Below are positions 35,200 through 46,802 of a DNA stretch of 62,000 nt, piece after piece. Under the pieces are notes generated by a model. It saw nothing but the letters and a program-made list of their open reading frames with translations, did no database searches and was not told the origin of the DNA. Source of the DNA: Zygnema cylindricum (Eukaryota; Streptophyta; Zygnematophyceae; Zygnematales; Zygnemataceae). Each line of letters begins with the position of its first letter. Positions within the stretch are counted from its first letter, which is position 1. The stretch spans positions 75,001-137,000 of the forward strand of contig JBBHKE010000672.1 in the NCBI GenBank assembly GCA_037447655.1, written 5' to 3'. Position numbers and translations under genes: made by a program.

Positions 35200-35820
35200 T
35201 ACACCGCGAATCGTAATTAGAGTAAATTACTCTAATTCGGTCGCTCGAAATTTCGACTATATCACATCAAATAGAGTAATCGATTCTAATTTTTTCATTA
35301 TTCTAATTTAGGTGAGGTTTAATTAGCGTAAAAAAATCTAATATAGGTTATTTTTAAATAGTGTGGAGTACGGACGACGTCTGACCGTGCAAAACTGTAC
35401 TTTTATAAGTAAAAAGGTACAAATCATGACTTAATAGAATCGCGATCGCACGTGAAATCGCACTAAAAAAAAATTCAATCACATCGAAAAAAAGCCGTTC
35501 GCATAACTCTCGTCCGTCGACAGCATCGTCGTCAGTGTGAACATTAACTGACATTGAATGAGACAAATATTATTTGCGTCATAATGACGTCAATACTATA
35601 CCGGACTGACACATTTTGTACGTTTACGTAATTTAGTGTTCGTAATTATCGCGCACATTATTATCGCCGACATAACCCAATATAGAATAACTAAATAAAT
35701 TAGAGTAAACTTCATAGTTGAAAAAGCTCTATCACATAAATTAGCGTCAATTACTCTAATTGTTTTTTTTTGTTTTTTTACTCTAATTTTTTCATTACTC
35801 TAATTACGATTCGCGGTGTA
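35200..35820. mobile_element. TA-flanked MITE, 621 bp, best-preserved copy
   Basis: Starts TACACCGCGAATCGTAATTA and ends TAATTACGATTCGCGGTGTA, a perfect 20-bp inverted repeat beginning and ending at TA. The TA pair behaves as the target duplication in all copies, as in Tc1/mariner-type elements. Inner parts show further inverted pairing. No transposase. Confidence 0.9.
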
Positions 35821-36261
35821 GTTTAAACACTTCCAATATTAACGTTTTTTTTTTTTTGAGTTACGGTTACATTTAGGGTTGAAAATGTGGTTATTTACTA
35901 CCACCGTCGGATGCAGAATCGGATACGCCGTCGGTAAACCTTTCAGTTTGCAACAAGTGACCTGAAGGAGTTCAATTTTAGGAGCCTGAACGTATAAATT
36001 GCGCCTCGTGGAAAAGTAAATATATATCCGCGACGAACGCGCGATCATGTGGCTATACGTTGAGGCCATGTGCTTCCGCCAGCGTGGATGCAAAGCCAGC
36101 GGAAGCCGCGGGAAAATCTTTGACGGAAGATATACTAAAAAACTGGTACTTTTATACATGGGCACATACCCTAAGTTGTAGTAGTACTTTTCATTAAATG
36201 TTTTTTATTTTCTATTTTATTATGAAGTCAAAGTCGGTCAACGCATTTTAAAAAATATTGC
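35821..36261. repeat. dispersed repeat, related to 41430-41600
   Basis: The GTGGAAAAGTAAA, CCATGTGCTTCCGCCA and GAACGTATAAATTG(C) blocks recur around 41460-41570 in the same orientation. No gene. Confidence 0.55.
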
Positions 36262-36742
36262 AAGTAAGATTTGCGAAATGAATAGTGTTACTACCGTGTC
36301 AGATTTGTGACGGTTTGTCACGTTCCCTAAGATTTGCGAAATGAATAGTGTACTACTGTGTCAGATTTGCGACGCTTTGTCGCGATGCCTAAGATTTGCG
36401 AAATGAATATTGTACTACCGTGTCAGATTTGAGATTTTTTGTCGCGTTCTCTAAGATTTTCGAAATAAATAGCTTACTACAGTACCGTGTCAGATTTGCG
36501 ACGCTAGTCATGATGCCACGTACTTCCACGATACCAAAAGTACAAAGAACAATAATGTTGGAGAAAAAAAGTACAAAATTTTCATTTTTTGTTTTGTTTG
36601 ACCGACCGTAATAACCGTTTTTTTTCCTGGTGAGTCAACCGACCGTACCCCGACCCCCAAAAGCCAGCAGACCGTTCCGGATCCGGCGCGGGCGGTCGGT
36701 TAACGGTCGGTCACGGTGTCGGTTGACCGTTTGTGATCTCTG
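36262..36742. mobile_element. right-hand fragment of the hAT-like element
   Basis: Holds four units with GATTTGCGAAATGAATA, then GGTTAACGGTCGGTCACGG and the worn tip GTTTGTGATCTCTG. The left end is absent. The flank GCTTATCTCCAACGGGCCGA at 36757 also flanks the fragment at 42148. Confidence 0.75.
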
Positions 36743-37139
36743 GCTGTCGCCTGTCGGCTTATCTCCAACGGGCCGATTATCTCAAAATGGGCCGATTATC
36801 TCAAATTTTTTGACCTCCAGGTTTTGCGAAATCTAGAAGCAGAAAACCCGGAACAAGTACTACGCCAATATTACTGTGAAGTATACATTCACAAGCTTAT
36901 ACATCGTTCCACATTGGTAAATGACTTAATTTGCACCTTAATTCATATTTTTTCCATGGTTTAATAACCTTTGGAAGTTTTGCAGATGACCGCGTAATCA
37001 GGTTCCTATGCGTGTCTAAACGAAAAACGAAGATTATTTTTTTCTGTCATTTTTTCCAGGTGGAAGCTATTTTATCCTTCTTTTTGTTCCTATTTTCACT
37101 ATATGGTGCCCTAAATACGTAGCCGTTTTTTCTTCTTGT

Positions 37140-38914
37140 CTACATCGTAGGCAAAAGTACAAGAGGTGCAAATTTAATTACCGAACAGTTAATAAATGGA
37201 CCTTATTCTCCATGCTACACTGCAGTTAGATTGCCCTCCAACACATCGTTCCTTGTCGTTTATGTTTGCATCCTGTCTCTTAAGACTTTCTTAAAGCAAT
37301 GTCAGCTTTTGCTAAATCCTCAATTTAGAACCGATTTGTGTAAACCATCTTCATGTTGGATGGATTCTTCAAAATCTCATCTGATCACCTTCATCGGCCC
37401 ATTGAAATGGACTAAGAATGAAAATCACATCACCAGTAAGCCTGGCTCTGACATTTTTTATGTTCCTTAACAACTTTCAAAACAGCAGTGGCCAAAAGCG
37501 AAACGACACGTGTAAGTTTGGCAGTACATTTCTTATAGTTGACACTTTTCATGGTTTATAAACTGTGCTTTCTGAACAAAAAGTAAAACAGAAAAATTGC
37601 TTGCACAGGTTGTGAATGTTCTGAGTTTGGAAGAATTTATTAAATCTATGCACCGTTGTTTTATGAAAATTAGAAACATATTTTTTTTTAGATGAATTCA
37701 GGCTAATTTCGAATTGCGGCTGCATTGGGTTCGAATTGAGGCTTAATATGAATAAATTTAACACTTTATTAAGATACCAAGAGTGTCTTATGCTCTAGAG
37801 AATAGCAAGTGATTATTCACAAATTTTCTCAGAAAAAGTTATAGAATTATGGTTCCAATCCTCTCGTGCTTCAATGGTAAGAAATTTACTTTTTGAAAGC
37901 TTCCTAGCAGGTGTAGCTGAGGGATAACTAGTTCACTAATGCCGAGTTAATGTAAAAAATGCTTAATTTTTAGATCTGACCACGGGACTGTTTTTTGTCC
38001 ACTCCTTTAATAGTGCATACTATTTTCTGAATCTGACCAGAAAACCAAAATAACTTTTGTTCTTTACTTTATCATCGATGAAAGATGTAGTTTAAATGAG
38101 ACTGATTCCAGTTATTAAAGAAAAACCAAATTTTCTTGCTGTACTTTTCTGTATCAGACTGTACTGTACTTTCCAGTTCAGATTGCAGGTTGAAGGACCA
38201 TGATATACCCTCTAGTACCAGACTATACCTGTAGTGCAAAAAGATTGCAGTTCACATCTAGTACACTGTGAATCACTATTAGTGTTAATAACACTAATTC
38301 AGTGCCAGTCTTTTGCCCTTTGGTTAATGTTGATAACTCCAGTACTTTTTCATTAACGGTGATTCTTTAAACAGACTAAAAGCAGCCATGTCATTCGGAA
38401 CTGAAATAGAAACTATAACACAAAAAGGAACCCCACACCAATAATTTCTTTACTCTAATAACGATTCACGGTTTACTCTTTCCCGTCTTAAATTGCAAGT
38501 GTAAAGTTCAACACGTCACTTGAAAGTCTACTTTGCGTGTCATTTAACTCTGCTTACATAGCTTCTGTCAAGAGAGAAGTATGTATTCCATGCAGATTGT
38601 CCAAGTGAAAAAAAAAAAAAAAATCTGCATAAAAATGTCACAAAATGAATATATAATAATGCATAATAGCAACCCGAACAGCCCACGATATCTTGTGCCC
38701 CTCTAGAATTAATTATGTATTTCTGTTGGTCACAAAAACTTACATCTTTTTATTTACAATACCATTGACGGTCGGCCCCGTATGAAAAGTTGTATTACTG
38801 CTGTATCCATTGAACTACTGTTTTTGGACACAAGGTTCTCTCTTTAATGTCAAAAACAACAAAAAATCTGCAAATATGTTGATAATACCGCATGTCAAAT
38901 GAGAGCTCAAATGC
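37140..38914 (-). repeat. 3' flank of BTB gene A with a short MITE
   Basis: Duplicated downstream region of the BTB unit (compare 47640-48065 and 49180-50500). A 204-bp member of the TA-flanked family sits at 38272-38475 (TACACTGTGAATCACTATTA to ACGATTCACGGTTTA). Its counterpart at 42570-42737 shows that it was duplicated with the unit. No other gene. Confidence 0.7.
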
Positions 38915-40495
38915 CTAAACTGATGGACTCAAGTGCAAACTAAACCGAATGGTCGAGAGTAGAAAGTTTATACTCCATAATAGGAAGATTTCTTTACCAC
39001 TCCTTTTGGTGCTACTATAGTCCCCCCCTCCCCTCTCCCGCTCCCTCTCCTTCTCCCCCTCCCTCTCCATCTTCCTTTCGCTCTCTCTCTCTCCCCCTCT
39101 CCTTCGCTCTCTCTCCTTCTCTCCCTCACTCCTTCTCTCCCTCCATTCCTCAGTATTAATAACATATCCATAAAAAAAAACACAAATGCTCACTAAGAAA
39201 AGTAAGAAAAAAAGGCAGTCTACCATTAATGTCTTTTGTGAACCACCAGCCAGTTGATGTTTATCTGATTGCCCGGAACCTATTGCCTTAGATGCTTCAG
39301 GGAGAGCAATAAGATCTTGAAGGAATTTATCATACGACATGTCGTCTTTCAAAGCATTCTTCAAATTGGATTGCAGTAGTTCTTCTGTGAAATCGTTCCG
39401 ATCTTCATAGGGAAGAGTTTTGATCATTGCTTTTAAACCTTCAACATCATGACTTTCCAATTCCATTTTGAGCCAGCACCTTATCCACGTCTTCCGTCTT
39501 GCCACAGGAAGAATAATGCGTCCATCCAAGAGCCATGTGTTCAGTTGCCTTATCAAATAACCTAATTTTTCACTACACGAGTCACAAAAGATGTTCCATT
39601 GGAAAAAAGTCACTTTCAATGCACTAAACCACTCGATATGAAGCCTATTGAGCTGGTAGGGTGACCGTTTAACACTCACGTCCAACAATTCAAAGAGAAA
39701 AACAATATCGTGTATTCTTTTCCAAAATGTTTGGATTCCTGCTTCTTCAACCTGATTTTGAAGTCGGATAACACTTTCATATACATTATTTGTTATGAGA
39801 GACGATGGCAACATTCTGAAGAATTCTCCACTGGTAATGTTCTTGGCTAAAATTTTATCAGACAGAGTGGCTCGTCCATCAACAACATTCATCAGATTCT
39901 TGTTGAAAACTGAAAACGCGAAATCATAATGTAATTCCGTGGAAAATCTATCCATGATAACTTGCGACAGTTCATGGATTAAATTCAAATCCCGAACAGT
40001 ATTGAAAATTTCGCTAGTTTCTGCCTCCTTCCACGGAGCTGCTTCCAAGTAAGTCAAGGCAGACGCTATCCCTTTTTCGTATTGCAGTTGTACGGATACT
40101 TTTAATATGTCTAATGCCGATTTTATGTCGACAACGTTCTCTTCAACGGCTCCTTCTCGACCAGATAAAATATCAAACGTGCCCCTATAGGCGTCCAGTT
40201 TGGCTCTGACATCGACATTTGGTATTGTAATTGTGTATTGATGAATACTGTCAGGACGAGCTCCATTACCCTCTCTCCAGTATCTTCTCAATAAGGTAGC
40301 AATATACTCACTTTTTTTGCAGTATTTCCAAGTGAATGTATCTGAACAGATGACTGAGCTATTTCTAGCCTCAAGAGTCACAGTCAGAAACTGACTATCT
40401 TCTGGCTCATACTTCTCTATTTCATTTCCAAGGCTAAGTCTTGTCTGGCAGAAGAAGAAGAGAAAGATTAGCAAGAAGCTTGACATTTTTGCCAT
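38915..40495 (-). CDS. BTB/POZ-domain protein with signal-like N terminus (copy A)
   Basis: A 526-residue uninterrupted frame. Residues 1-23 are a hydrophobic leader. Residues about 33-155 match the BTB fold of plant proteins like At1g63850/At5g60050: LTVTLEA, then the CSDTFTWKYCKKSEYIATLL region where family members have a CHSKVLVEKSKFFADRL motif, then DILKVSVQLQYEKGI and LTYLEAAPWKEAE, the family's hallmark. Residues about 160-420 are helical (BACK-like and C-terminal part). A membrane segment follows (CLFFLLFLVSICVFFYGY), then an Arg/Glu-rich tail coded by a GA microsatellite. Cytosolic BTB proteins act as CUL3 adaptors; the leader and membrane span here are unusual. Genes B and C are close relatives, all on the minus strand. 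The real end could lie before the microsatellite if an intron exists there. Confidence 0.65.
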   Translation of the reverse strand: MAKMSSFLLIFLFFFCQTRLSLGNEIEKYEPEDSQFLTVTLEARNSSVICSDTFTWKYCKKSEYIATLLRRYWREGNGARPDSIHQYTITIPNVDVRAKLDAYRGTFDILSGREGAVEENVVDIKSALDILKVSVQLQYEKGIASALTYLEAAPWKEAETSEIFNTVRDLNLIHELSQVIMDRFSTELHYDFAFSVFNKNLMNVVDGRATLSDKILAKNITSGEFFRMLPSSLITNNVYESVIRLQNQVEEAGIQTFWKRIHDIVFLFELLDVSVKRSPYQLNRLHIEWFSALKVTFFQWNIFCDSCSEKLGYLIRQLNTWLLDGRIILPVARRKTWIRCWLKMELESHDVEGLKAMIKTLPYEDRNDFTEELLQSNLKNALKDDMSYDKFLQDLIALPEASKAIGSGQSDKHQLAGGSQKTLMVDCLFFLLFLVSICVFFYGYVINTEEWRERRSEGEKERERRRGGERESERKMEREGEKERERERGGGDYSSTKRSGKEIFLLWSINFLLSTIRFSLHLSPSV

Positions 40496-41141
40496 GTGTA
40501 ACTCCCAACCGAGGAGACTCCTCTATCTTACTCTCTTATTCTCGATCTCCAGTCGCTTTTCAAATATAGCTACAGCATAATAATCAGCCAGAAAAGCACA
40601 AAGATTCGAAGGCAAGAACTCATAGCAGGTTCATTGCAGTCCAGAGTAAAGAATACTACTGCAAGTAAAGTTGAATGCTATTGCGAAAGACAAGATTGCA
40701 GAAACAAAACCCACGTCAAGTTAAAAAATTAGTAAACAACGGCGGGTATTTAACTATTTATCCAACAACATCATATGCCAAGTTGCTTCTCGAGACCAAA
40801 ATGACACTATTTGATACATCATACATGTCATAAATTGTGTCTCGCTATTCGACACACAAATGTTGTGAACAGTTCCCAACAGGGACCAAAGGAAGAGGTG
40901 GAAGTGATATAGCCTCAATACTCTACTCTAATGCTTGTTATCCTTTATTTACTACCGTTCGATCAAAGTCGATGGCACGATTTTTAAATCCTTTCATATC
41001 TGTGACTTCTGAAACGAGAGTGACGGTTACGGTCTGTCCTTTTTGGTGTCGGTTAAACGGTAGAAAAGTACAAGACAGATCGCAATGTCGGTGAAGTCAT
41101 AAAATTGAAAACGCGCGCTGCGGGCATAGACGCGTGTTTTA
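40496..41141 (-). repeat. 5' flank of BTB gene A
   Basis: Presumed promoter of gene A. The part 40660-41140 also occurs at 34262-34735. No other gene. Confidence 0.5.
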
Positions 41142-41926
41142 GGGTGGCCTTCCCATTATCGAAAAGTGGGGTTGTTTACTGAGGACCGTACCGTTTCGTA
41201 CAGGTCCGTACCATTTTTCTTAAAGGGGTGGCCTTCCATTAGCGAAAAAGTGGGGTTTTTTACTGAAGGCCGTACCGCTTTGTACAGGTCCGTACTTTTT
41301 TTTTTTTTTTCAAGGAAAACATCTTTACGAAAATATCTCCAAAGGTTGTTGGCGTCAAATCTGACCGTCGGCCATTGTACTTTTTATCCGAGACGCCACG
41401 TTGCTAACCCTACAGTCTGTGACGACCGTGCACAGGGAGGACACTTTGCCCAGAATTGAACGTGTAAAAATGGGCCGCGTGGAAAAGTAAAAAAAGTATC
41501 ATCGATGAGCGCGCGCTTATGTGCGTATACGTGGCATGGGCCATGTGCCTTCCGCCAAGGTGGCTGCGAATCCGCCGAAATAATCCAGTCACGCTCCCAC
41601 CATCAAAGTTTGCCGCCGCCTTTTTGTCGCTGCGCTTTGAAATTTGGATATTATGATGCCTCCTGTACGAGTCATCAATTACCTCCGCTGTACAAGTCAT
41701 AAATTACCTCCGCTAGACCTCCACTGGTACAGATATTGCGTTCAAACTTCAAACTTTGCATTCGAAGATTCTTTTAAGATTTGAAGTATCGAGTATTAAC
41801 CTACGTGGTACCAACCAGAATAAGCCATGCAAATAAAAAGTGGTTTACTGTTGCGACCTAATGAAAGGCACGCCCTTCAGTAAACTTTTCCGTACAATTA
41901 CTGGAACGCCTAATGTAAAGCCACCC
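41142..41926. mobile_element. PIF/Harbinger-like element, 785 bp
   Basis: Ends GGGTGGCCTT and (inverse) AAAGCCACCC. Flanked by TTA on both sides, and the same flank occurs without the element at 34733-34750 (TGTTTTAGTAACTCTC), which fixes both boundaries and the 3-bp duplication. The left 80 bp is tandemly repeated (41142 and 41226). No transposase. Confidence 0.8.
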
Positions 41927-42147
41927 TTAGTAACTCTCAAGTACTTCGGTGTATTATCTCGTAGCGTCTCGTGTAACGTGAAAAATGTATTAACGATACA
42001 TTACAATCCAATGCGATATAGTACACTTCAATATTGTATCGATAAAATATCGATTTGAATCTGAGACGATATGCAACCCTAAGGGGCTTGTTTGCCGTTA
42101 GCTTATCTCCAACGGGCCGATTATCTAAAAAATTATGAGCTCCATGG
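41927..42147. other. short gap between two elements
   Basis: Continues the BTB-unit flank (GTAACTCTCAAGTACTTCGG), followed by GCTTATCTCCAACGGGCCGA shared with 36757. No gene. Confidence 0.4.
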
Positions 42148-42566
42148 CAGAGGTCGCAAACGGTTAACCGAAACCGTACCCGACCGTTAACCGACCACCG
42201 GCGTCGGATCCGGAACGGATTCGGTTGCCAAATTTGGGGGGTCGGGCGTATTGGGGCGGGTGATTCACGATAAAAAAAAAAATAGGTTACGGTCGGGTAA
42301 GCAAAAAACGAAAAAAATGAAGGTTTTGTACTGTCAATACTATCCAACATTATTGTACTTTGTACTCTTGGTATAGTGGAAGGTATAAGGGAGATGTACC
42401 ACTAATTTTGTACTTATTTGGGTACGGGCGAGTACCGGTAGTAGCTAGAAATCGAGTTTCGGTTAACTTTTTTTTTCGTAAACGCGTTTCAGTTAACGGT
42501 TAACAATTTAGGAGCGTGACATAACCCGGTCGGACGTCGGGTACTCAGATTTTGAAAAAAAAAACC
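42148..42566. mobile_element. truncated hAT-like element, inverted orientation
   Basis: Begins with the tip CAGAGGTCGCAAACGGTTAA at 42148 and carries the GGATCCGGAACGGATTCGG block of the 22891 element in inverse. It breaks off near 42566 inside the subterminal region where BTB unit B begins. Confidence 0.8.
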
Positions 42567-43635
42567 AGTTTATTTTGCCCTTTGATTAGTGTTGATAACA
42601 CCAATTGTTTTTTGTTAACGCTAACTCAATAAACGGTCCAAAAGCAGCCACGTCATTCCAAACTGAAATAGAAACTAAAACACAAATAGGAACCCCACAC
42701 CAGTAGTTTATTTACTCTAATAACGATTCACGGTTTACTCTTTCCCATCTTAAATTGCAAATGTAAAGTTCAGCGCTTCAATTGAAAGTACTTTGCGTTT
42801 TATTTAACTTTGCTTACATAGCTTCTTTCAAGAAAGAAGTAGGTATTCCATGCAGATTGTGCAAGTGAAAATAAAACAACAATATGCATAAAAATGTCAC
42901 AAAATGAACCCGAACATTTCACAATATCTTGTGTCCCTCTAAAATTAATTATGTATTTCTATTGGTCACAAAAACTTACATTTTTCCCATTGACGGTCTG
43001 CCCCATATAACAATTTGCTTTAACTATTTACTGTTGTTTCTATTGAACTACTGTTTTGTGGACACATAAGTTTCTCTCTTTAATGTCAAAAACAACAAAA
43101 AATCTGCAAATATGTTGATAATACCGCATGTCAAATGAGAGCTCAAAAAATGAGAGCTCAAATGCCCAAAAAATATGAATTATCGGAAAAACTGATGGAC
43201 TCGAGCGCAAACTAAACCAAACAGTCAAGAGTATAAAGTTTATACTCCATAATAGGAACATTTCTTTGCCACTCTTTGTGGTGCTAACTCTAGTCCCCCC
43301 CTCCCTCCATCTTCCTTCACTCTCCCTGCGTCCCCCTCTCCTTCTCTCTCTCTCTCGCCTTGCTCCTTCTCTCCCTCAGCACTACCAAATTATCTTAAAA
43401 AAAAAAAACATACACTTATCGCGAAAACTAAATATCAAACGCAGTGCCCACTATTGTCTTTTATGAACTATCAGAGATTTGACAATGTTTATCTCATTGC
43501 CCAGAGCTTATTGCTTTTGGTGTTTCATGGAGAGCATAAAGATCTTGAAGGAACTTGTCATACGACATGTAATCTTAGAAAACATTTTTCAAATTGGATT
43601 GCAGTAGCTCTTCTGCGACATCTTTCCAATCTTCA
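42567..43635 (-). repeat. 3' flank of BTB copy B
   Basis: Matches 38285-39250 and, less well, the flank of copy C. Includes the MITE end at 42737 and the CT microsatellite at 43297-43378, corresponding to the Arg/Glu-tail region of the intact genes. Near 43400 the reading frame is not preserved. Confidence 0.65.
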
Positions 43636-44689
43636 TTAGGAACCTTCAACATCATGACTTTCCAACTCCATTTTGAGCCAGCACCTTATCCACGTCTTTC
43701 GTCTTTCCAGAGGAAGAATAATGCGTCCATCTAAGATCCATGTGTTCGGTTGCCTTGTCAAATAGCGTAATTTTGTATTACACAAGGGACAGAAGATGTT
43801 CCATTGAAAAAATGTCACTTTCAATGGACTAAACCACTCGATATGAAGCGTATTGAGCTGATAGGGTGACCGTTTAACACTCACGTCCAACAATTCAAAG
43901 AGAAAAACGATATCATTTATTCTTCCCCAAAAACCTCGGATTCCTGCTTCTTCAACCTGATTTTGAAGTCGGATAACACTTTCATATACATTCTTCGTTA
44001 TGAGAGATGATGGCAACATTCTAAAGAACTCTCCCCTGGCAATATTCTTGGCTAAAGTTTTATCAGACAGAGTGGCTCTTCCATCAACAACATTCATCAG
44101 ATTCTTGTTGAAAACTAAAATCGCGAAATCAAAATGCGACTCCGTGGAAAATCTATCCATGATAACATGCGACAGTTCATGGTCTAAATTGAAACCCCGA
44201 ACAGTATTGAAAATTTCGCTAGTTTCTGCCTCCTTCCACGGAGCTGCTTCAAAGTAAGTCAAAGCAAACATAATCCATTTTTCGTATCGCAGCTGTACGG
44301 ATACTTTTAATATGCCTAATGCCGATTTTATGTCGACAACGTTCTCTTCAACGGCTCCTTCTCGACCAGATAAAAGATCAAACGTGCCCCTATAGGCGTC
44401 CAGTTTGGCTGGCTCTGATTTTGTCAGGTTTAATTTTGAATTGATGAATACTGTCAGGACGGTATCCATTAGCGTCTGTCCAAATTCTTCTAAACTTAGT
44501 AGCAATAAATTCACTTTTTTTCAAATCTTTCCAAGTGAGTGTAGATGAACAGATGACTGATTTATCTCTAGCTACAAGAGTCACAGTCAGAAACTGACTA
44601 TCTTCTGGCTCAGACTTCATTACTCCATTTCCAAAGCTAGAACTTGTATGGCAAAAGAAGATGAGATAGATTAGCAAGAAGTTTGACAT
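43636..44689 (-). pseudogene. BTB/POZ pseudogene (copy B)
   Basis: Strongly similar to copies A and C over residues 1-360. The N-terminal frame (44689-44390, signal-like leader and first BTB part) and the following frame (to 43636) are shifted relative to each other. Near 44400 the sequence has an AGCC duplication (AGAGCCAGCCAAACTGG against AGAGCCAAACTGG). The second frame stops just after SHDVEG because of a deletion in the segment that codes KAMIKTLPYEDR in copy A; the remains continue out of frame to about 43450 (for example ATGTCGTATGACAAG in inverse). Presumably non-functional. Confidence 0.8.
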
Positions 44690-44970
44690 TTCTGCCCTGT
44701 GTAACTCCCAGACGAGGCGACTCCTCTTATCCTGCTCTCTTATTCTCGATTCTAGTCTCTTTTCATAAAAAACTACAGCATAATAATTAGCCAGAAGAGC
44801 ACAAAGATTTCAAGAACCAAGAGTCCGCCGTGCCTTACAAAGGCAAGAAAACCTTACATGCAAATTGCATGGAAAAGTAAAGAAAAGTACAGTATCGCAT
44901 GTTATTGCTGAAAGACGATTGCAAAAACAATAACCTAGACCTGTCAAGTCAAATTAGCGTAATAGTAAAC

Positions 44971-45526
44971 TACACCCTCAATTGCTATTAGAGTAAAGGA
45001 ATAAATAGCATAAAAATAAAAAAGTTTTATTAACACTAATCGGATTTTTTTTGTTTTTGAAAAATATATATATATACTAATTAATCCTTAACTGTAATTT
45101 GGGTTTTCCTGAATAATAAATACATGCTCTTTCAATGCCTACAGTAATATGTGTATCCATACAAAATCTGACAATTCGTACGCCGTCGTACTGTTCACAC
45201 GGTCAACGGATGAACATATGAGAACGTGATTTTTGTCGACGAGTTTGCGTCTCTTTCTTCCAGTGCACATTCACATGTGTGCGCAAAAATGTCAAGTGTC
45301 TTTTTATGCCTTTGTAACTCAAAGAAGTACCATTTCGTACGGAAATTCCCTTTCCGTACGCCACACTATTTCCATTTCAGTGTACTTTCCTTATTAACGC
45401 TTATTGAAAAAAAATCCTAATTAGAATAATGGAAAAAATAAAATTATGGATTGTACTTCGGGTTTTTTTTTTTGAAAAAAGGGCACCGAATTGGCGTTAT
45501 ATACTGTAATAGCGATTGACGGTGTA
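44971..45526. mobile_element. TA-flanked MITE, 556 bp, diverged
   Basis: Starts TACACCCTCAATTGCTATTA, ends TAATAGCGATTGACGGTGTA. Sits inside the 5' flank of BTB copy B; the corresponding part of copy C (about 52320-52370) lacks it. Confidence 0.75.
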
Positions 45527-45539
45527 CTAAATTATGTTT

Positions 45540-46200
45540 GTTTATCGAAAGTTCTAAACAACAACATATGCAGAGTTGCATATCGAGGTCAAAACGACAT
45601 TGCCGATATAGGCCAGAAACTGTCTCGCAGCTCGATACACAAATTTTGTCAGAAAAACTGACACTCACGTAGCGTAGCGTAAATTGCGACACGCGATACT
45701 TCCAATGAGGGAACAGAAAAAAGGCGAAGCAGTCAGCCCTTTTGGACAGTTGAACTGGAAAAAATTGGGAGCATTTGTGGAGTTTCGTCAAGTGATTATC
45801 CACCCTCAACGACGTGGATTAAGAGAATCTTTGAATAAAATCTTTTGAGATTCCCTTCAATTTTGTATCTGTTGGGGTTGTTAGCTGGTGCATTTATGTG
45901 ACATGTAAAGTACACCAAAAATTTACCAAATCCTAAACATGGAGAAGATCCTCCTTCTTCATATAGTTTTGTGTCGGAAAAAATTCGAAGATTGTTTGTA
46001 CGTTCATACTTCATAGACACACGAATACTTCCAAAATATGTGTTTCGCTTGTGTGCTGTTGCAGGGAAAATAAACAGGAAAATAATATAATCTGCCGAGA
46101 GGAGCATACAGGTAACAAGCCCCTAACGTTTTGGGACACATCCTTTTCAAAGTGAAGGTCGTACGATCCCATAGTTCCAAAATTCATGTTCGAAAACAAT
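45540..46200 (-). repeat. outer 5' flank of BTB unit B
   Basis: Matches 52370-52930 (ATTTTGTCAGAAAAACTGAC, GCATTTGTGGAGTTTCG, ACATGGAGAAGATCCTCC). Its short open frames are not preserved between the copies, so I do not call a gene. Confidence 0.7.
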
Positions 46201-46310
46201 TGAAAACGCTGGCACCATACTACATGCGTCTATACAATGTGAATCGTAATTAGAGTAATAAAAAAAATTGAGTACAAAAACTACAAAAAAACAATTAGAG
46301 TAATTAACGC

Positions 46311-46802
46311 TACACCACGAATCGTAGTTAGAGTAATGAAAAAATTAGAGTACAAAAACTAAAAAAAAAATTAGAGTAATGAACGCTAATTTATGTGATA
46401 GAGCTTTTTCAACTATGAAGTTTACTCTAATTTATTTAAGTACTATTATTTGGCACGCTAATATCCTCTACTGTAAATAAGGTATATGTACAGAATTTTG
46501 CAAAATGTACAGTTTATCGTCACTATGGCGTTTGCACTACGCGGTTTGTTAGAATGCATTTACATCATAACGACCTGTATTAAATCATTATTTGTACTTT
46601 TTTACTTAATAATGTACAACTTTGCACGGTCGAAGGTCGTCCGTACTCCACACTATTTAGAACGAACATATAAAAGAATTAAAAACGCAAATTACACTAT
46701 ACCTTAAATAGAATAATGAAAAAATTTAGAATCATTTACTCTATTTCATGTGATAGTGTCGAAATTTTGAGCGACCGAATTAGAGTAATTTACTCTAATT
46801 AC
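46311..46802. mobile_element. TA-flanked MITE interrupted by another element
   Basis: Starts TACACCACGAATCGTAGTTA. The right end stops at CTCTAATTAC, 13 bases short of its tip, where the TAGTGTT-ended element begins. A partial extra end lies immediately left at 46235-46310. Confidence 0.8.

Noticed and set aside
45444-46199. Short frames in the BTB 5' flank
   Set aside because: Not preserved in the duplicated copy at 52370-52930.
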